64,000 nt of DNA, from the NCBI RefSeq assembly GCF_017848645.1, contig NZ_JAFEIF010000011.1, positions 51,513-115,512 on the forward strand. Direction: 5' to 3'. Every line of letters starts with the position of its first letter. Positions within the stretch are counted from its first letter, which is position 1. The stretch comes from Limnohabitans sp. GTDB lineage: Bacteria > Pseudomonadota > Gammaproteobacteria > Burkholderiales > Burkholderiaceae_C. Below, piece by piece: positions 43,176-52,274 of this stretch. Below the pieces are notes generated by a model. It saw only the letters and a program-made list of their open reading frames with translations, was not told where the DNA came from and did no database searches. A program made the translations under genes and the position numbers.

Positions 43176-44193
43176 GGCGGTCCAGTGGTTTGTCGGGGGC
43201 GGGCACGGCCAGCAGGATTTTCAGGATCAGGGCATCGGCCGTCATGCCGTCGGACAAAGCTTCGTAGCTCAGCACCAAGCGGTGGCGCAGCACGTCGGGC
43301 ACCAAGTCGATCAAATCCTGCGGCAGTGCGTAGGGCCGACCGCGCAGGAAGGCCAACGCTCGGGCCCCTTCGATCAGGGCAATGGTGGCGCGGGGGCTGG
43401 CACCAAAGGTCAAATAGGGTGCCAGTTCGGGCAAGCCACAGCGCACCGGATCGCGTGTGGCGGCTACCAGCTTGACCGCGTACTGCACCAGGGCCGGGTC
43501 CACATAGCCTTGGCGGCACTGTGCTTGCAGCGCCATGAGTTGCGCCGTGTCGGCCACGGCCGCTGCGGTGGCAGGCATGCCAGTGACGCGTTGCACGATG
43601 ACGAACTCTTCTTCTTCGGTGGGGTAGCCCACCAGCACCTTCATCATGAAGCGGTCCACCTGCGCTTCGGGCAGGGGGTAGGTGCCTTCGGTCTCGATCG
43701 GGTTTTGCGTGGCCATCACCAAAAAGGGGCGGGGCACCGCATGGGTTTCGCCTGCGATCGTGACTTGCCGCTCTTGCATCACTTCGAGCAAGGCGCTTTG
43801 CACTTTGGCGGGGGCACGGTTGATTTCGTCGGCCAGCAGCAAGTTGGCAAACACCGGCCCCAGCACGGTGCTGAACTCGCTGCTTTTTTGGTTGTAGATG
43901 CGGGTTCCCACCAAATCGGCGGGCAGCAAATCAGGGGTGAATTGAATGCGCTTGAAGCTGCCTCGCACCGCTTGGGCCAAGGTGTTGACGGTGAGGGTTT
44001 TGGCCAGGCCTGGCACGCCTTCGATCAACAAGTGGCCTTGCGCCAGGATGGCCACCAGGATGCGTTCAAGGAAAGCGTCTTGGCCGACCACCACACGTTT
44101 GACTTCGTAGAGCACCCGCTCCATCAGGGCGGCGTTGACGGGCGCACTTGGGGGTGTCTGGCCCTGGTTCCATGCCAATTCAGAGGGGTTCAT
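43144..44193 (-). CDS. MoxR family AAA+ ATPase
   Basis: The 349-residue ATPase has Walker A GVPGLAKT, Walker B LLLADEINRAP, sensor segment VMATQNPIETEGTYPLPEAQVDRF and an arginine-finger region, all typical of MoxR. These act as chaperones that help assemble metal or enzyme complexes together with VWA proteins. I chose ATG 44193, with AAAGG upstream; a TTG at 44199 is the alternative. It lies 37 bp after the protease gene in what looks like one operon. Confidence 0.95.
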   Translation of the reverse strand: MNPSELAWNQGQTPPSAPVNAALMERVLYEVKRVVVGQDAFLERILVAILAQGHLLIEGVPGLAKTLTVNTLAQAVRGSFKRIQFTPDLLPADLVGTRIYNQKSSEFSTVLGPVFANLLLADEINRAPAKVQSALLEVMQERQVTIAGETHAVPRPFLVMATQNPIETEGTYPLPEAQVDRFMMKVLVGYPTEEEEFVIVQRVTGMPATAAAVADTAQLMALQAQCRQGYVDPALVQYAVKLVAATRDPVRCGLPELAPYLTFGASPRATIALIEGARALAFLRGRPYALPQDLIDLVPDVLRHRLVLSYEALSDGMTADALILKILLAVPAPDKPLDRHVQLSAQKAS

Positions 44194-44229
44194 GCACAAA
44201 GCCTTTCAAGATCGGTTGGAGCAGAAAAA

Positions 44230-45153
44230 TCAAAATGGCGACACACCCATGCCGCCGCCTGCGCTTTCGATGGTCGCGGCAAACACGATGCCGATGAAAG
44301 TGCGGGCAGAGGTGGGGTTGAGGATGGCGGTGACAATGCCCACCACCTCACCGGCCATGTTGATGAGTGGCCCGCCCGAGTTGCCAGGGTTGGCGGCGGC
44401 ATCGGCCTGGATCAGGCCACGCATCATGGTTTTACCTTCAGAGCCGAACGACCGGTTCAGCCCCGAGACCACGCCGGCCGAGACCGAGGGGCCAATGCCA
44501 AAAGGGAAACCGACGGCCACCACCTCGTCACCGGGTTGCAGGTTCTGGCTGCTGCCCAGCGTGGCCGGCTGCAGGTCGTCGGGCAGGCGTTTGGCCTTGA
44601 TCACGGCCAGATCGTTTTCGGGCTGTACGCCGATCACCAGTGCTTCCGATTCCGTGCCATCGGCAAAAGTGACCTGGATGCGTTTGGCGCCTTGCACCAC
44701 ATGCAAGTTGGTGAGGATGACGCCTTCTTCGGAAATCACCACGCCAGAGCCCACGCCGCTGTCTTGCAGCTCACCTCGGGGGTTTTTCTTGTCTTCGTCC
44801 TGGGTGCGCACATGCACCACCGAGGGGGCAATCAGCTGCGCAGCGCGGGCTGCGCGCGAGGGCAGGTCCTGGGTGTTCAAGGTGTGCAGCACGGCCGCGT
44901 TGATGTCGTCTTGTGTCAGCCGCTGGGGCGCACCCACTTGCCGGGTCAGGCCCCAGGTCAGCGCGGCGGTGAGCAAGGCGCACAGCAGCAAAGCGGCCCA
45001 AAGCGGCAGACGCTGCAAGCGCTGGTGGACGATGCTGGCGCTGCGGGAAGCCGATGGTGCTGAAGGGGTGACGACGGCCGCTACGGCCGGAGCAGGCAGT
45101 TGGTCAGCCCCTTGTGCAGTGGGCTTTCGGCTGTAGAGTGCGGCGCGTCTCAT
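44230..45153 (-). CDS. Membrane-anchored trypsin-like serine protease (HtrA-like, no PDZ)
   Basis: The 307-residue protein has an N-terminal cytoplasmic stretch, one membrane helix (LWAALLLCALLTAALTWGL, about residues 51-69) and a periplasmic S1C protease domain. The catalytic triad is visible as His in LTNLHVVQG, Asp in PENDLAVIK and Ser in AANPGNSGGPLI. Unlike DegP/DegS there is no PDZ domain; the protein ends shortly after the protease core. It heads the operon with moxR, DUF58 and vwa, an arrangement that suggests joint work in envelope quality control. It diverges from the second VWA gene across 55 bp. Confidence 0.92.
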   Translation of the reverse strand: MRRAALYSRKPTAQGADQLPAPAVAAVVTPSAPSASRSASIVHQRLQRLPLWAALLLCALLTAALTWGLTRQVGAPQRLTQDDINAAVLHTLNTQDLPSRAARAAQLIAPSVVHVRTQDEDKKNPRGELQDSGVGSGVVISEEGVILTNLHVVQGAKRIQVTFADGTESEALVIGVQPENDLAVIKAKRLPDDLQPATLGSSQNLQPGDEVVAVGFPFGIGPSVSAGVVSGLNRSFGSEGKTMMRGLIQADAAANPGNSGGPLINMAGEVVGIVTAILNPTSARTFIGIVFAATIESAGGGMGVSPF

Positions 45154-45208
45154 TGTTGTTGGAGCCTTCGGTGATACAGTGGGCAGACTTCATCGCACGC
45201 CACACAAC

Positions 45209-46282
45209 ATGCACTTTATCTGGCCTGAGCTGCTTTGGCTATTGTGTTTGATCCCCCTGTTGGTGGTGGGGTACATCCGGGCTTTGCGGCGCAAACGCAC
45301 CATGGCGGTGCACTACCCCAGCCTGAACTTGATTCGGCCTGCATTGGGCCCCGGACACCGGATCCGCAGGCATATCCCTCCCGCTTTGCTGTTGTGCGCC
45401 CTGACCTTGGTGTTGTTGGGTGCCTCTCGGCCCAGTGCTCAGATCTCTTTGCCTGCCGACTACCTGACTCTGGTCTTGGCCATGGACGTCTCGCGCAGCA
45501 TGCTGGCCGAAGACGTGCCACCCAGCCGCATCGTCGCGGCCCAACAGGCGGCCAAAACCTTTGTGCAGGAACTGCCTGGTCATGTGCGCGTGGCCGTCGT
45601 GTCCTTTGCGGGCAATGCTCAGCTGGTGCAGGGTGTGACGGACGATCAAGAAGCTTTGCTGGCCGCCATCGATGGCTTTCAGCTGCAGCGCGGCACAGCC
45701 ACCGGCAGCGGCTTGCTGGTGGCCCTCAACACTTTGTTGCCCGAATCGGCTGTTGATCTGGAGTCGGTGTTGTATGGTGCCGAGTTCAAGTCGGGCAACC
45801 TGGTGGCACAAGGGGGCGGTTTGGCGGGGCGATCGCTGGACCAGCGCTCTGCGCCTGCGGCCTCCGAGGGCCCCAAGTCGGTGCCTGTGGGCTCCTACAC
45901 TGCTGGGGCGGTGATCTTGTTGTCAGACGGACGCCGCACCACGGGACCTGATCCGGTGGAGGTGGCCAAGTGGGCGGCTTCCAAAGGGGTGCGTGTCTAC
46001 ACCGTGGCCTTTGGTACGCCGAATGGTTTCATTCCAGGCTTTGAGGGTTTTTCCTTTTACGCCAGGGTTGACGAAGAGGCCTTGCAAAAAGTGGCCGAGA
46101 CCACGGGGGCCGAATTTTTCAGGGCCACCAACGCCAACGATTTGGCCATGATCTACCAGCACCTGTCGTCCAAGTTCACCTTGGAGCGGCGTGACACCGA
46201 AATCACAGCATTGCTGGCGGCATTGGCAGGTGTTCTGGTGTTGTTGGCCATGGGCTTGTCCATGCGCTGGTTCCGCCACTAA
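45209..46282 (+). CDS. VWA-domain membrane protein, second paralogue
   Basis: The 357-residue protein has the same plan as the VWA protein at 41.0-42.1 kb: N-terminal helix (FIWPELLWLLCLIPLLVVGY), a second helix (LLLCALTLVLLGASRP), VWA domain with metal site DVSRS, LLSDGRRTTGPDP, and a C-terminal helix (LLAALAGVLVLLAMGLSM). The two were probably made by an old duplication. ATG 45209 gives the BatA-like start. It is divergent from the protease-moxR operon, so the two units may share a control region. Confidence 0.9.
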   Translation: MHFIWPELLWLLCLIPLLVVGYIRALRRKRTMAVHYPSLNLIRPALGPGHRIRRHIPPALLLCALTLVLLGASRPSAQISLPADYLTLVLAMDVSRSMLAEDVPPSRIVAAQQAAKTFVQELPGHVRVAVVSFAGNAQLVQGVTDDQEALLAAIDGFQLQRGTATGSGLLVALNTLLPESAVDLESVLYGAEFKSGNLVAQGGGLAGRSLDQRSAPAASEGPKSVPVGSYTAGAVILLSDGRRTTGPDPVEVAKWAASKGVRVYTVAFGTPNGFIPGFEGFSFYARVDEEALQKVAETTGAEFFRATNANDLAMIYQHLSSKFTLERRDTEITALLAALAGVLVLLAMGLSMRWFRH

Positions 46283-46351
46283 AGGGGCCTGTTCGTCACA
46301 CGCACGGGGCGTAGAGCAAGCCCCGTGTGGCGTGTGGCAAGGCCCTGAAAT

Positions 46352-47050
46352 TCAGCCTTGCTTGAGCCGCTCGTTTTGCGGGAACATGAACTTCTTGGCG
46401 TCCGCGTCCATCTCGGTCTTGAAGGTGTACTTCGCTTTGAAGGCCTCGGCTCGCTGGGCGGCCGGGCGGGCGTTGAGCAAATCGAGCACGCGTTTGATGT
46501 GCGGGTAGTGTGTCCAGGTGGCTTCGCCCGTGCCCAGCACATAAGGCAGCATGCGCGCCCAGCCCCACAGCGCCATGTCGACGATGCTGTAGTGCTCGCC
46601 CAGCATGTAGGTGTTTTGTGCCAGGTGCTTTTCCAGCACGCTCCAGTGGCGGTGGGCTTCAAAGTCGTAGCGGTTCAGGGCGTACTCTTTGGGCTCGGGT
46701 GCGGCATGGCGAAAGTGCACCGACTGGCCCGAAAACGGCCCGATGCCGCTGGCGATGAACAGCAGCCAGGACAGGGCTGCGCCGCGCTCTTTGGCTTGGG
46801 CCATGCCTGGCACAAATTTTTGCTCGCGGTCGGCCAGGTACAGCAAGATGGCGTTGCTGTCGAACACGGTCACATCGCCATCGGTGATGGCGGGCACTTT
46901 GGCGTTGGGGTTCACGGCCAGGAAGGCCGGTTCAAATTGTTCGCCCTTGCGCGTGTCCACTGGCACGGCCTCAAATGGCAGGCCCAGCTCTTCGAGCAGC
47001 AGGGCGATCTTCATGGGGTTGGGGGCAGCGTTGAAGAAAAATTTCAGCAT
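46352..47050 (-). CDS. Glutathione S-transferase family protein
   Basis: The 232-residue protein has a thioredoxin-like N-terminal domain (LKFFFNAAPNPMKIALLLEELGLPFEAVPVD, with VPAITDGDVTVFDSNAILLYLAD as the glutathione site) and an all-helical C-terminal domain. It resembles the YghU/Ure2-like and nu-class enzymes in the EYALNRYDFEAHRHWSVLEKHL region. The usual role is conjugation or reduction using glutathione; substrate unknown. It converges with the VWA gene. Confidence 0.92.
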   Translation of the reverse strand: MLKFFFNAAPNPMKIALLLEELGLPFEAVPVDTRKGEQFEPAFLAVNPNAKVPAITDGDVTVFDSNAILLYLADREQKFVPGMAQAKERGAALSWLLFIASGIGPFSGQSVHFRHAAPEPKEYALNRYDFEAHRHWSVLEKHLAQNTYMLGEHYSIVDMALWGWARMLPYVLGTGEATWTHYPHIKRVLDLLNARPAAQRAEAFKAKYTFKTEMDADAKKFMFPQNERLKQG

Positions 47051-47304
47051 GAGCGCGTTCCATCCAAAGAGGGTGAGGGTTGGGGGCGACAGGCCAAGTG
47101 TTCAAGGCCCAATGTCCAAGCAGCTGCAAGTGTCACTCAGACCTGGCCCCATAGGCTCGCCGTGCCAGTCATGTGGGTGACTCGAAGGCTTGCGCTTTGT
47201 TGTTACGTTCGCGCCTCGCTCTGCGCATGTTGGCTTCTCAAATCCGTTTGACTTGAGCTTGTGCAGCAGCCTTGGTGTCTCACCCTTTGATGCAGGAACG
47301 CTTC

Positions 47305-47895
47305 ATGACCGAACGATTGGCCCAGCTCCGTTACGACGAATTGCCACCCGAGGCGAGGCCTTTGGCCGATGACATCCTCAAGGTGTCGAGCGCAGCGCTC
47401 GGCGGCCCCTACAACGCCTTGTTGCGCAGCCCCGAGATGGCCCGGCGCGCTTTTGACTTTCTGGACTACCTGCGCTTCAGGACCTCGGTCAACAAACGCT
47501 TGAACGAATTCGCCATCCTGATTCAGGCGCGCATCTCGAACGCGCAGTTCGAGTGGTGGGCCCACGAGCCCATTGCACGCAAAGCGGGTTTGTCGGACGC
47601 GGTGATGCGCGACTTGCAGCAATGCCAGCGCCCCAGCAGCATGCAAGAGGACGAACGTCAGGTGTATGACTTTTGCATTCAGCTTTCGCTCAACCACCGC
47701 GTGAGTGACGCCTTGTGGCAAGAAGCTGTGTCCAGCATGGGCGAGCAAGCGGTGGTGGACCTCACGGTCTTGTCGGGCACCTATGTGATGGTGTCCATGC
47801 TGCTGAACGCCACGCAAGTGGGTATTCCCGGCGGCGGTGCTGAACCCCTTGAGGTCTTGAGTCCTCTGGAGATTCGCCAGCGCTTGTTGGCCTGA
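47305..47895 (+). CDS. Carboxymuconolactone decarboxylase-like protein
   Basis: The 196-residue protein has the CMD/AhpD helical fold, with FAILIQARISNAQFEWWAHEPIARKAGLSDAVM as the core. It lacks the CxxC pair that peroxidase-type AhpD members use, so it is not a thiol peroxidase. The role is probably in ring or lactone chemistry or is unknown. I chose ATG 47305 because AGGAA lies 7-8 bp upstream; starts at 47272 (GTG) and 47290 are possible. It is 37 bp before a Bug receptor gene and 1 kb before an MFS gene on the same strand. Confidence 0.85.
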   Translation: MTERLAQLRYDELPPEARPLADDILKVSSAALGGPYNALLRSPEMARRAFDFLDYLRFRTSVNKRLNEFAILIQARISNAQFEWWAHEPIARKAGLSDAVMRDLQQCQRPSSMQEDERQVYDFCIQLSLNHRVSDALWQEAVSSMGEQAVVDLTVLSGTYVMVSMLLNATQVGIPGGGAEPLEVLSPLEIRQRLLA

Positions 47896-47932
47896 TCCAT
47901 CACACTGCGACGTTCAAAAACTGGAGACTTCC

Positions 47933-48910
47933 ATGCCCATTCGTTTCATCCGCACTGGCCTGGCCATGCTGCTGGCCGCCACCGCTTTTCAGGCTTCGGC
48001 GCAAGACTTTCCCAATCGCGCCATCACCATGGTCATGCCCTATGCCGCAGGCGGCCCGGGTGACACCATCACGCGCTTGTTTGCCGGGGCCATGCAAAAG
48101 CACTTGGGCCAGCAGATCGTGGTGGACAACACCGCAGGCGCCTCGGGCTCGATCGGCACGGCCAAAGTGGCCCGCGCCAAGGCCGATGGCTACACCTTGC
48201 TGATGATCCACGTCAGCCACGCCACCAACGTGGCCATGTACAAAAGCCTGCCCTACCACCCGGTGGACGATTTCGAGCCGATTGGCCGGGCCACCAGTGG
48301 CCCCATGGTGATCGTGGCGCGCAACGAGTTTCCGGCCAAAAACCTGAATGAGTTTGTGGCCTACGTGAAAGCCAATGGCCCCAAAGTCAGCCTGGCGCAC
48401 GCGGGCGTGGGATCGGCTTCGCACCTGTGTGGCTTGATGATGATGAACGCACTGAACGTCAAGCTCAACGAGATTCCCTACAAGGGCACAGGTCCGGCCT
48501 TGACCGACCTGATGGGCGGTCAGGTGGACATTTTGTGTGACCAGACCTCGGGCACGGTGCCCTCGGTCAAGGGCGGCAAGATCAAGGCCTATGCCTCTGC
48601 GGGCAAAGCCCGTTTGCCTCAACTGCCTGAGGTGCCTGCCATCACCGACGCCGGTGTGGAAGGCTTTGACATCAACATCTCCTTTGGCCTGTATGCGCCC
48701 AAAGGCACGCCCAAGCCGGTGCTCGATCAGTTGACCTCGGCCCTGCAAAAGTCGGTGGCCGACCCGGAGGTGCGCCAGCGTCTGGAGGCCATGGGCATCT
48801 CGGCCGTGACTGTGGACCAAGCCCGTCCAGAGGCATTGCGGGCTCACCTCAAAAACGAGATCGACACCTTGGGCGGCTTGTTGGTCAAGGCGGGCGTCAA
48901 AGCCAACTGA
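47933..48910 (+). CDS. Tripartite tricarboxylate transporter receptor (Bug/TctC family)
   Basis: The 325-residue protein has a clear signal peptide (IRTGLAMLLAATAFQASAQ, cut after about residue 23) and the TctC fold with MVMPYAAGGPGDTITRLFA, VVDNTAGASGSIGTAKVARA and PYKGTGPALTDLMGGQVDILC. It has few sequence details in common with the other Bug protein at 30.4 kb. No TctAB genes are near. It lies between the CMD-like and MFS genes and probably belongs to their transcription unit. Confidence 0.92.
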   Translation: MPIRFIRTGLAMLLAATAFQASAQDFPNRAITMVMPYAAGGPGDTITRLFAGAMQKHLGQQIVVDNTAGASGSIGTAKVARAKADGYTLLMIHVSHATNVAMYKSLPYHPVDDFEPIGRATSGPMVIVARNEFPAKNLNEFVAYVKANGPKVSLAHAGVGSASHLCGLMMMNALNVKLNEIPYKGTGPALTDLMGGQVDILCDQTSGTVPSVKGGKIKAYASAGKARLPQLPEVPAITDAGVEGFDINISFGLYAPKGTPKPVLDQLTSALQKSVADPEVRQRLEAMGISAVTVDQARPEALRAHLKNEIDTLGGLLVKAGVKAN

Positions 48911-48970
48911 TGCAGCAAGTGCTTGCCGGGGCCTTGCCAGGTCCCTCTCGCCTGTACGGGAGATGAACCG

Positions 48971-50149
48971 ATGACAAACTGGTGGCCTTTGCTGCTGACC
49001 CTGGTGATCCAGGCCATGGTGGCCATGGCCTTGCTCAGCCTGCCCGTGGTGGCCCCGGTGGTGGCGCAGACTTTGCAGGTCTCGCCCGCCTTGGTGGGCC
49101 TGTATGTGTCGGTGACCTATGCCGGGGCGATGGTGGCCACCTTGATGGGGGGCGCCACGGTGGCCCGCATGGGGGCCATCCGGGTGAGCCAGTGGGGCCT
49201 GGTCTTGTGTGCCTTGGGCTTGCTGTTGTGCGCCGTGCCTTGGCTGCCGTCCATGGTGCTGGGCGCGGTGTTGATTGGGCTGGGTTACGGCCCGATCACC
49301 CCGGCCAGTTCGCACCTGCTGGCACGCACCACGCCCAAGCATCAGATGTCGCTGGTGTTTTCCATCAAACAAACCGGCGTGCCTTTGGGCAGCATGCTGG
49401 CAGGGGCCGTGGTGCCGCCTTTGGCGCTGCTGGGCAATTGGCAGCTCAGTCTGGTGGCGGTGGCCGCGGTGTGCTTGCTGTGCGCCTGGGTGTCACAAAG
49501 CCTGCGGGCCGAACTCGACAGCGACCGCCAAAGCGACACCCGTATCCGCTGGGGCAGTTTGATCGAGCCCATTCGCCTGGTGCTGGCCCACCGGGCGCTG
49601 CTGATCATGGCGTCTTGCTCGTTCATGTTTTCCATGGTGCAGCTGTCGCTCACCACGTATTTGGTGACTTTTTTGCACGACGATTTGTCATATGGCTTGG
49701 TGGCCGCGGGCCTGGCTTTGTCGGTCACGCAGTTGGGCGGCATTGGCGGGCGCGTGGTCTGGGGTTATGTGGCCGACCGTTGGTTGGGGGCGCGGCGCAT
49801 GCTGCTGCTGTTGGCCAGCATGATGGCTTTGGGGGCCTTGGCCTCGGCCTTTTTGACGACCGACACGCCGCAGGCTCTGGTGATCGCCATCTTGGTGGCC
49901 TTTGGGGCCTCGGCCATTGGCTGGAACGGCGTGTACTTGGCCGAAGTGGCGCGTCGTGCACCCGCTGGCATGGCCAGCATGGCCACGGGCGGCACGCTGG
50001 CCTTCACCTTTTTGGGTGTGGTGGTGGGGCCGCCGATGTTTGGGGCGTTGTCGGGCTTGTTTGGCACCTACCGCGCCGGTTTTGTGGGCCTCATGGTCAT
50101 GGCCAGTGTCAGCGGCACGGTGCTGTATTTCAGTCAGCGGCCCCGTTGA
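48971..50149 (+). CDS. Major facilitator superfamily transporter
   Basis: The 392-residue protein has about twelve membrane helices and MFS features such as MGGATVARMGAIRVSQWG in the loop after helix 2 and SFMFSMVQLSLTTYLVTFL in the second half. ATG 48971 follows GGGAGA at about 48958. It is preceded by a Bug receptor and a CMD-like enzyme. A carboxylate or aromatic acid substrate is plausible but not shown by sequence. It converges with the asparaginase gene. Confidence 0.9.
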   Translation: MTNWWPLLLTLVIQAMVAMALLSLPVVAPVVAQTLQVSPALVGLYVSVTYAGAMVATLMGGATVARMGAIRVSQWGLVLCALGLLLCAVPWLPSMVLGAVLIGLGYGPITPASSHLLARTTPKHQMSLVFSIKQTGVPLGSMLAGAVVPPLALLGNWQLSLVAVAAVCLLCAWVSQSLRAELDSDRQSDTRIRWGSLIEPIRLVLAHRALLIMASCSFMFSMVQLSLTTYLVTFLHDDLSYGLVAAGLALSVTQLGGIGGRVVWGYVADRWLGARRMLLLLASMMALGALASAFLTTDTPQALVIAILVAFGASAIGWNGVYLAEVARRAPAGMASMATGGTLAFTFLGVVVGPPMFGALSGLFGTYRAGFVGLMVMASVSGTVLYFSQRPR

Positions 50150-50158
50150 ATCGGGCGT

Positions 50159-51154
50159 TTAGCCCGCCAACAAAATCCGGTCGATCCAGGCCTGAATCGC
50201 GGGGCCGTCCATGCCGTGCGCCAAGCCCAGCAGCATGACGATGCGCACCTTGTGGGGCGGCAAGGGGCCTGCGGTCAGGATGCCGTGCTGGGCATCGGCG
50301 TACACGCTGGCCCGTGTCACGCTGCCGGTGATGAATCGGGCGCAGCGCGCCACCAACACACCTTGCGCGGGGAGTGATTGAATGAAGGCACGGTAAGCCG
50401 TGGGTGTGTTGGCGTTGCCCAAACCGGCGTGCACGATGCCCCTTGCCCCGGCGGCCACAAAGGCACGCATGGCGGTCTCGTCCACCCCGGCATAAGCCAC
50501 GGCAATGTCCACGCGTGGCCACACAGAAGGCGTCTGCCAAGCCACGGTGGGGGCACGCCCAGCGGCGCGAAACCATTGCACCGATTGGTCAGCCACCTCG
50601 CCCACGGCACCGGCCAGAGGACTGTCAAAGGCCTCCACACTGCTCACATGGCGTTTGGCGACCCACAGGCCCGAGTGGATGCGGCCGTTCATGACCACCA
50701 GCGTGCCGCGGCCTCGCGCACCGGGGCAGGCGGCCACACTGCAGGCGTCCAGCAAGTTGGCCGGGCCATCGGCCGAATAGGCGGTGGCCGGGCGCATGGC
50801 CCCCACCACCACGATGGGTTTGTCGCTGTCCACGCTCAGGTGCAAAAAGGTCGCGGTTTCTTCCAGCGTGTCGGTGCCGTGTGTGACGACAATGCCCACC
50901 ACCTCCGGGTTGTTCACGGCTTGCATCACGGCGGCGTGCAAGTCGAGCCAGTGCTCGGGCCGCACATCGTAGCTGGCCAGTTGCATGGGCTGAGAGACTT
51001 CGATGTCGTAGCGCGCACGCAGCTCGGGCACCGTATCGACCACGGCGGCCAGGCTCAGGCTGGCGGGTTGGTAGTCGGTGCTGCTAGATGCGGCGCTGGC
51101 CGCGCCTGCGATCGTGCCGCCCGTGCCGATCAGGGCCAAACGGGGTTTTGTCAT
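50159..51154 (-). CDS. L-asparaginase (type I/II family)
   Basis: The 331-residue enzyme has the two threonine motifs of the family: LIGTGGTIAG at the N-terminus and VVTHGTDTLEETA. It hydrolyses asparagine to aspartate and ammonia, or a related amide. No signal peptide is seen, so it is cytosolic. It lies 3 bp after a hydratase-like gene on the same strand; this pairing suggests an amide substrate in a small catabolic unit rather than general asparagine use. Confidence 0.93.
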   Translation of the reverse strand: MTKPRLALIGTGGTIAGAASAASSSTDYQPASLSLAAVVDTVPELRARYDIEVSQPMQLASYDVRPEHWLDLHAAVMQAVNNPEVVGIVVTHGTDTLEETATFLHLSVDSDKPIVVVGAMRPATAYSADGPANLLDACSVAACPGARGRGTLVVMNGRIHSGLWVAKRHVSSVEAFDSPLAGAVGEVADQSVQWFRAAGRAPTVAWQTPSVWPRVDIAVAYAGVDETAMRAFVAAGARGIVHAGLGNANTPTAYRAFIQSLPAQGVLVARCARFITGSVTRASVYADAQHGILTAGPLPPHKVRIVMLLGLAHGMDGPAIQAWIDRILLAG

Positions 51155-51157
51155 GGT

Positions 51158-52003
51158 TCAAGTCTCCGAAAAAATCATGTGTACACGGCCCAGTGGGCCG
51201 TAATCGGCGCTGGCGCAGTCGCCCGGCTGCAGTTCCAGCGGCACCATGCAGGTGCCCGTGGTCACCACATGGCCCTTTTGCAGCGTGATGCCCAAGCCAG
51301 ACAGCTGGTTGGCCAGCCAGGTCAGGGCGATACGCGGGTCGCCCAGCACGTTGGCGCCCGTGCCGTCACGGGTGTACTTCAGTTGGTTGCCGTGTTGGAC
51401 ACGGGCGTGCACCGGGTAGGTGCTCAAGTCCAGATCGCGCCAGACATCGGGCGCGGCCTCACCCAGCACCAAGTGACGTGCGCAGGCGTTGTCGGCCAGC
51501 AGTTGTGCCTCGCCCGCTGCGGTAAAGGGCTCGAGCCGCGAGTCGGGCACTTCCAGGGCTGGGTGCAAGCTGGCCACGGCGGCCATGACTTGCTGCTGGG
51601 TATAAAGCACGGCTTGAGGTGGCAGGTCTTGCGCCATGGCAAACGCAAATTCCGGTTCGGCCACGCGCATGCGGTTGCCCGCTGACGGCACATGGGCACC
51701 ACTTTCAAACACTTGGCCTGACAACAAGCGCCCGGCCAGCGGCCCGCTCACGTTGATATGGGCTTGCCCGTTGGCGCTGGTGGCGGCAATTTTCCAGCCG
51801 AGCACCTCGCGGCCAGACACCAAGGGCAGTTGGGCTTGGGCGGCGTAGCCTTGGGCGGATGTCATGGGGCGGCAGTCTTCGGGCAGGGCGTTCATCACTT
51901 GGCCAGATTGCCAATGCGCCCAGATCATTTGGGCGGCTTGCTGGGCGCTGACCTGGCCGGCAGAAGGCTGTGATGGGGCGGGGGCTGTGCTTGACGGTGT
52001 CAT
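51158..52003 (-). CDS. 2-keto-4-pentenoate hydratase family protein
   Basis: The 281-residue protein belongs to the fumarylacetoacetate hydrolase superfamily, MhpD/hydratase branch, with GREVLGWKIAATSANGQAH near the start, AEPEFAFAMAQDLPP as the metal-binding acidic cluster, and GDPRIALTWLANQL. Enzymes of this group add water to 2-oxo-4-enoates in meta-cleavage pathways or decarboxylate 4-oxalocrotonate. I chose ATG 52003; the open frame runs 25 codons further with no conservation. It is followed by asparaginase after 3 bp. Confidence 0.88.
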   Translation of the reverse strand: MTPSSTAPAPSQPSAGQVSAQQAAQMIWAHWQSGQVMNALPEDCRPMTSAQGYAAQAQLPLVSGREVLGWKIAATSANGQAHINVSGPLAGRLLSGQVFESGAHVPSAGNRMRVAEPEFAFAMAQDLPPQAVLYTQQQVMAAVASLHPALEVPDSRLEPFTAAGEAQLLADNACARHLVLGEAAPDVWRDLDLSTYPVHARVQHGNQLKYTRDGTGANVLGDPRIALTWLANQLSGLGITLQKGHVVTTGTCMVPLELQPGDCASADYGPLGRVHMIFSET

Positions 52004-52087
52004 CTGCCGATTGTTACGCCAACTGGCCCATTTGCCACGGAATTTTGTGTATAATTTCGGGCTTGACGACGACGTCAAACAGTTTCA

Positions 52088-52164
52088 GGTGATATAGCTC
52101 AGTTGGTTAGAGCGCAGCATTCATAATGCTGATGTCGGTGGTTCAAATCCACCTATCACCACCA
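52088..52164 (+). tRNA. tRNA-Met (anticodon CAT), elongator type
   Basis: A 77-base cloverleaf including an encoded CCA end. The acceptor stem GGTGATA pairs with TATCACC; D-arm GCTC...GAGC; anticodon stem CAGCA/TGCTG with loop TTCATAA, so the anticodon is CAT; T-arm GGTGG TTCAAAT CCACC. The first pair G1-C72 marks an elongator, not an initiator, tRNA. A tRNA-Ile read through lysidine also has CAT, but the sequence is closer to elongator Met genes of Burkholderiales. Confidence 0.95.
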
Positions 52165-52167
52165 ATT

Positions 52168-52202
52168 CAAAGCCCGTAGTTTCACGACTGCGGGCTTTTT
52201 GG
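52168..52202 (+). terminator. Terminator after tRNA-Met
   Basis: AAAGCCCGTAGT (52168-52179) pairs with ACTGCGGGCTTT (52186-52197, one G-T pair), followed by a T-rich run. It ends four bases after the tRNA. Confidence 0.9.
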
Positions 52203-52274
52203 TTTTTGTCGCTCGTCTTGTCTCGCCAAGCCCCCAGCCCTGCCAGACCTTCGCCCCTCGGTTATGGTCAGGGG

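Noticed and set aside
43030..45063. 677-codon open frame opposite the moxR and protease genes
   Set aside because: Antisense shadow of three genes with clear motifs; composition is typical of reversed coding sequence.
52088..52164. tRNA-Ile (lysidine, CAT anticodon)
   Set aside because: The body sequence and anticodon stem resemble elongator tRNA-Met more closely, although only a TilS-identity check would settle it.
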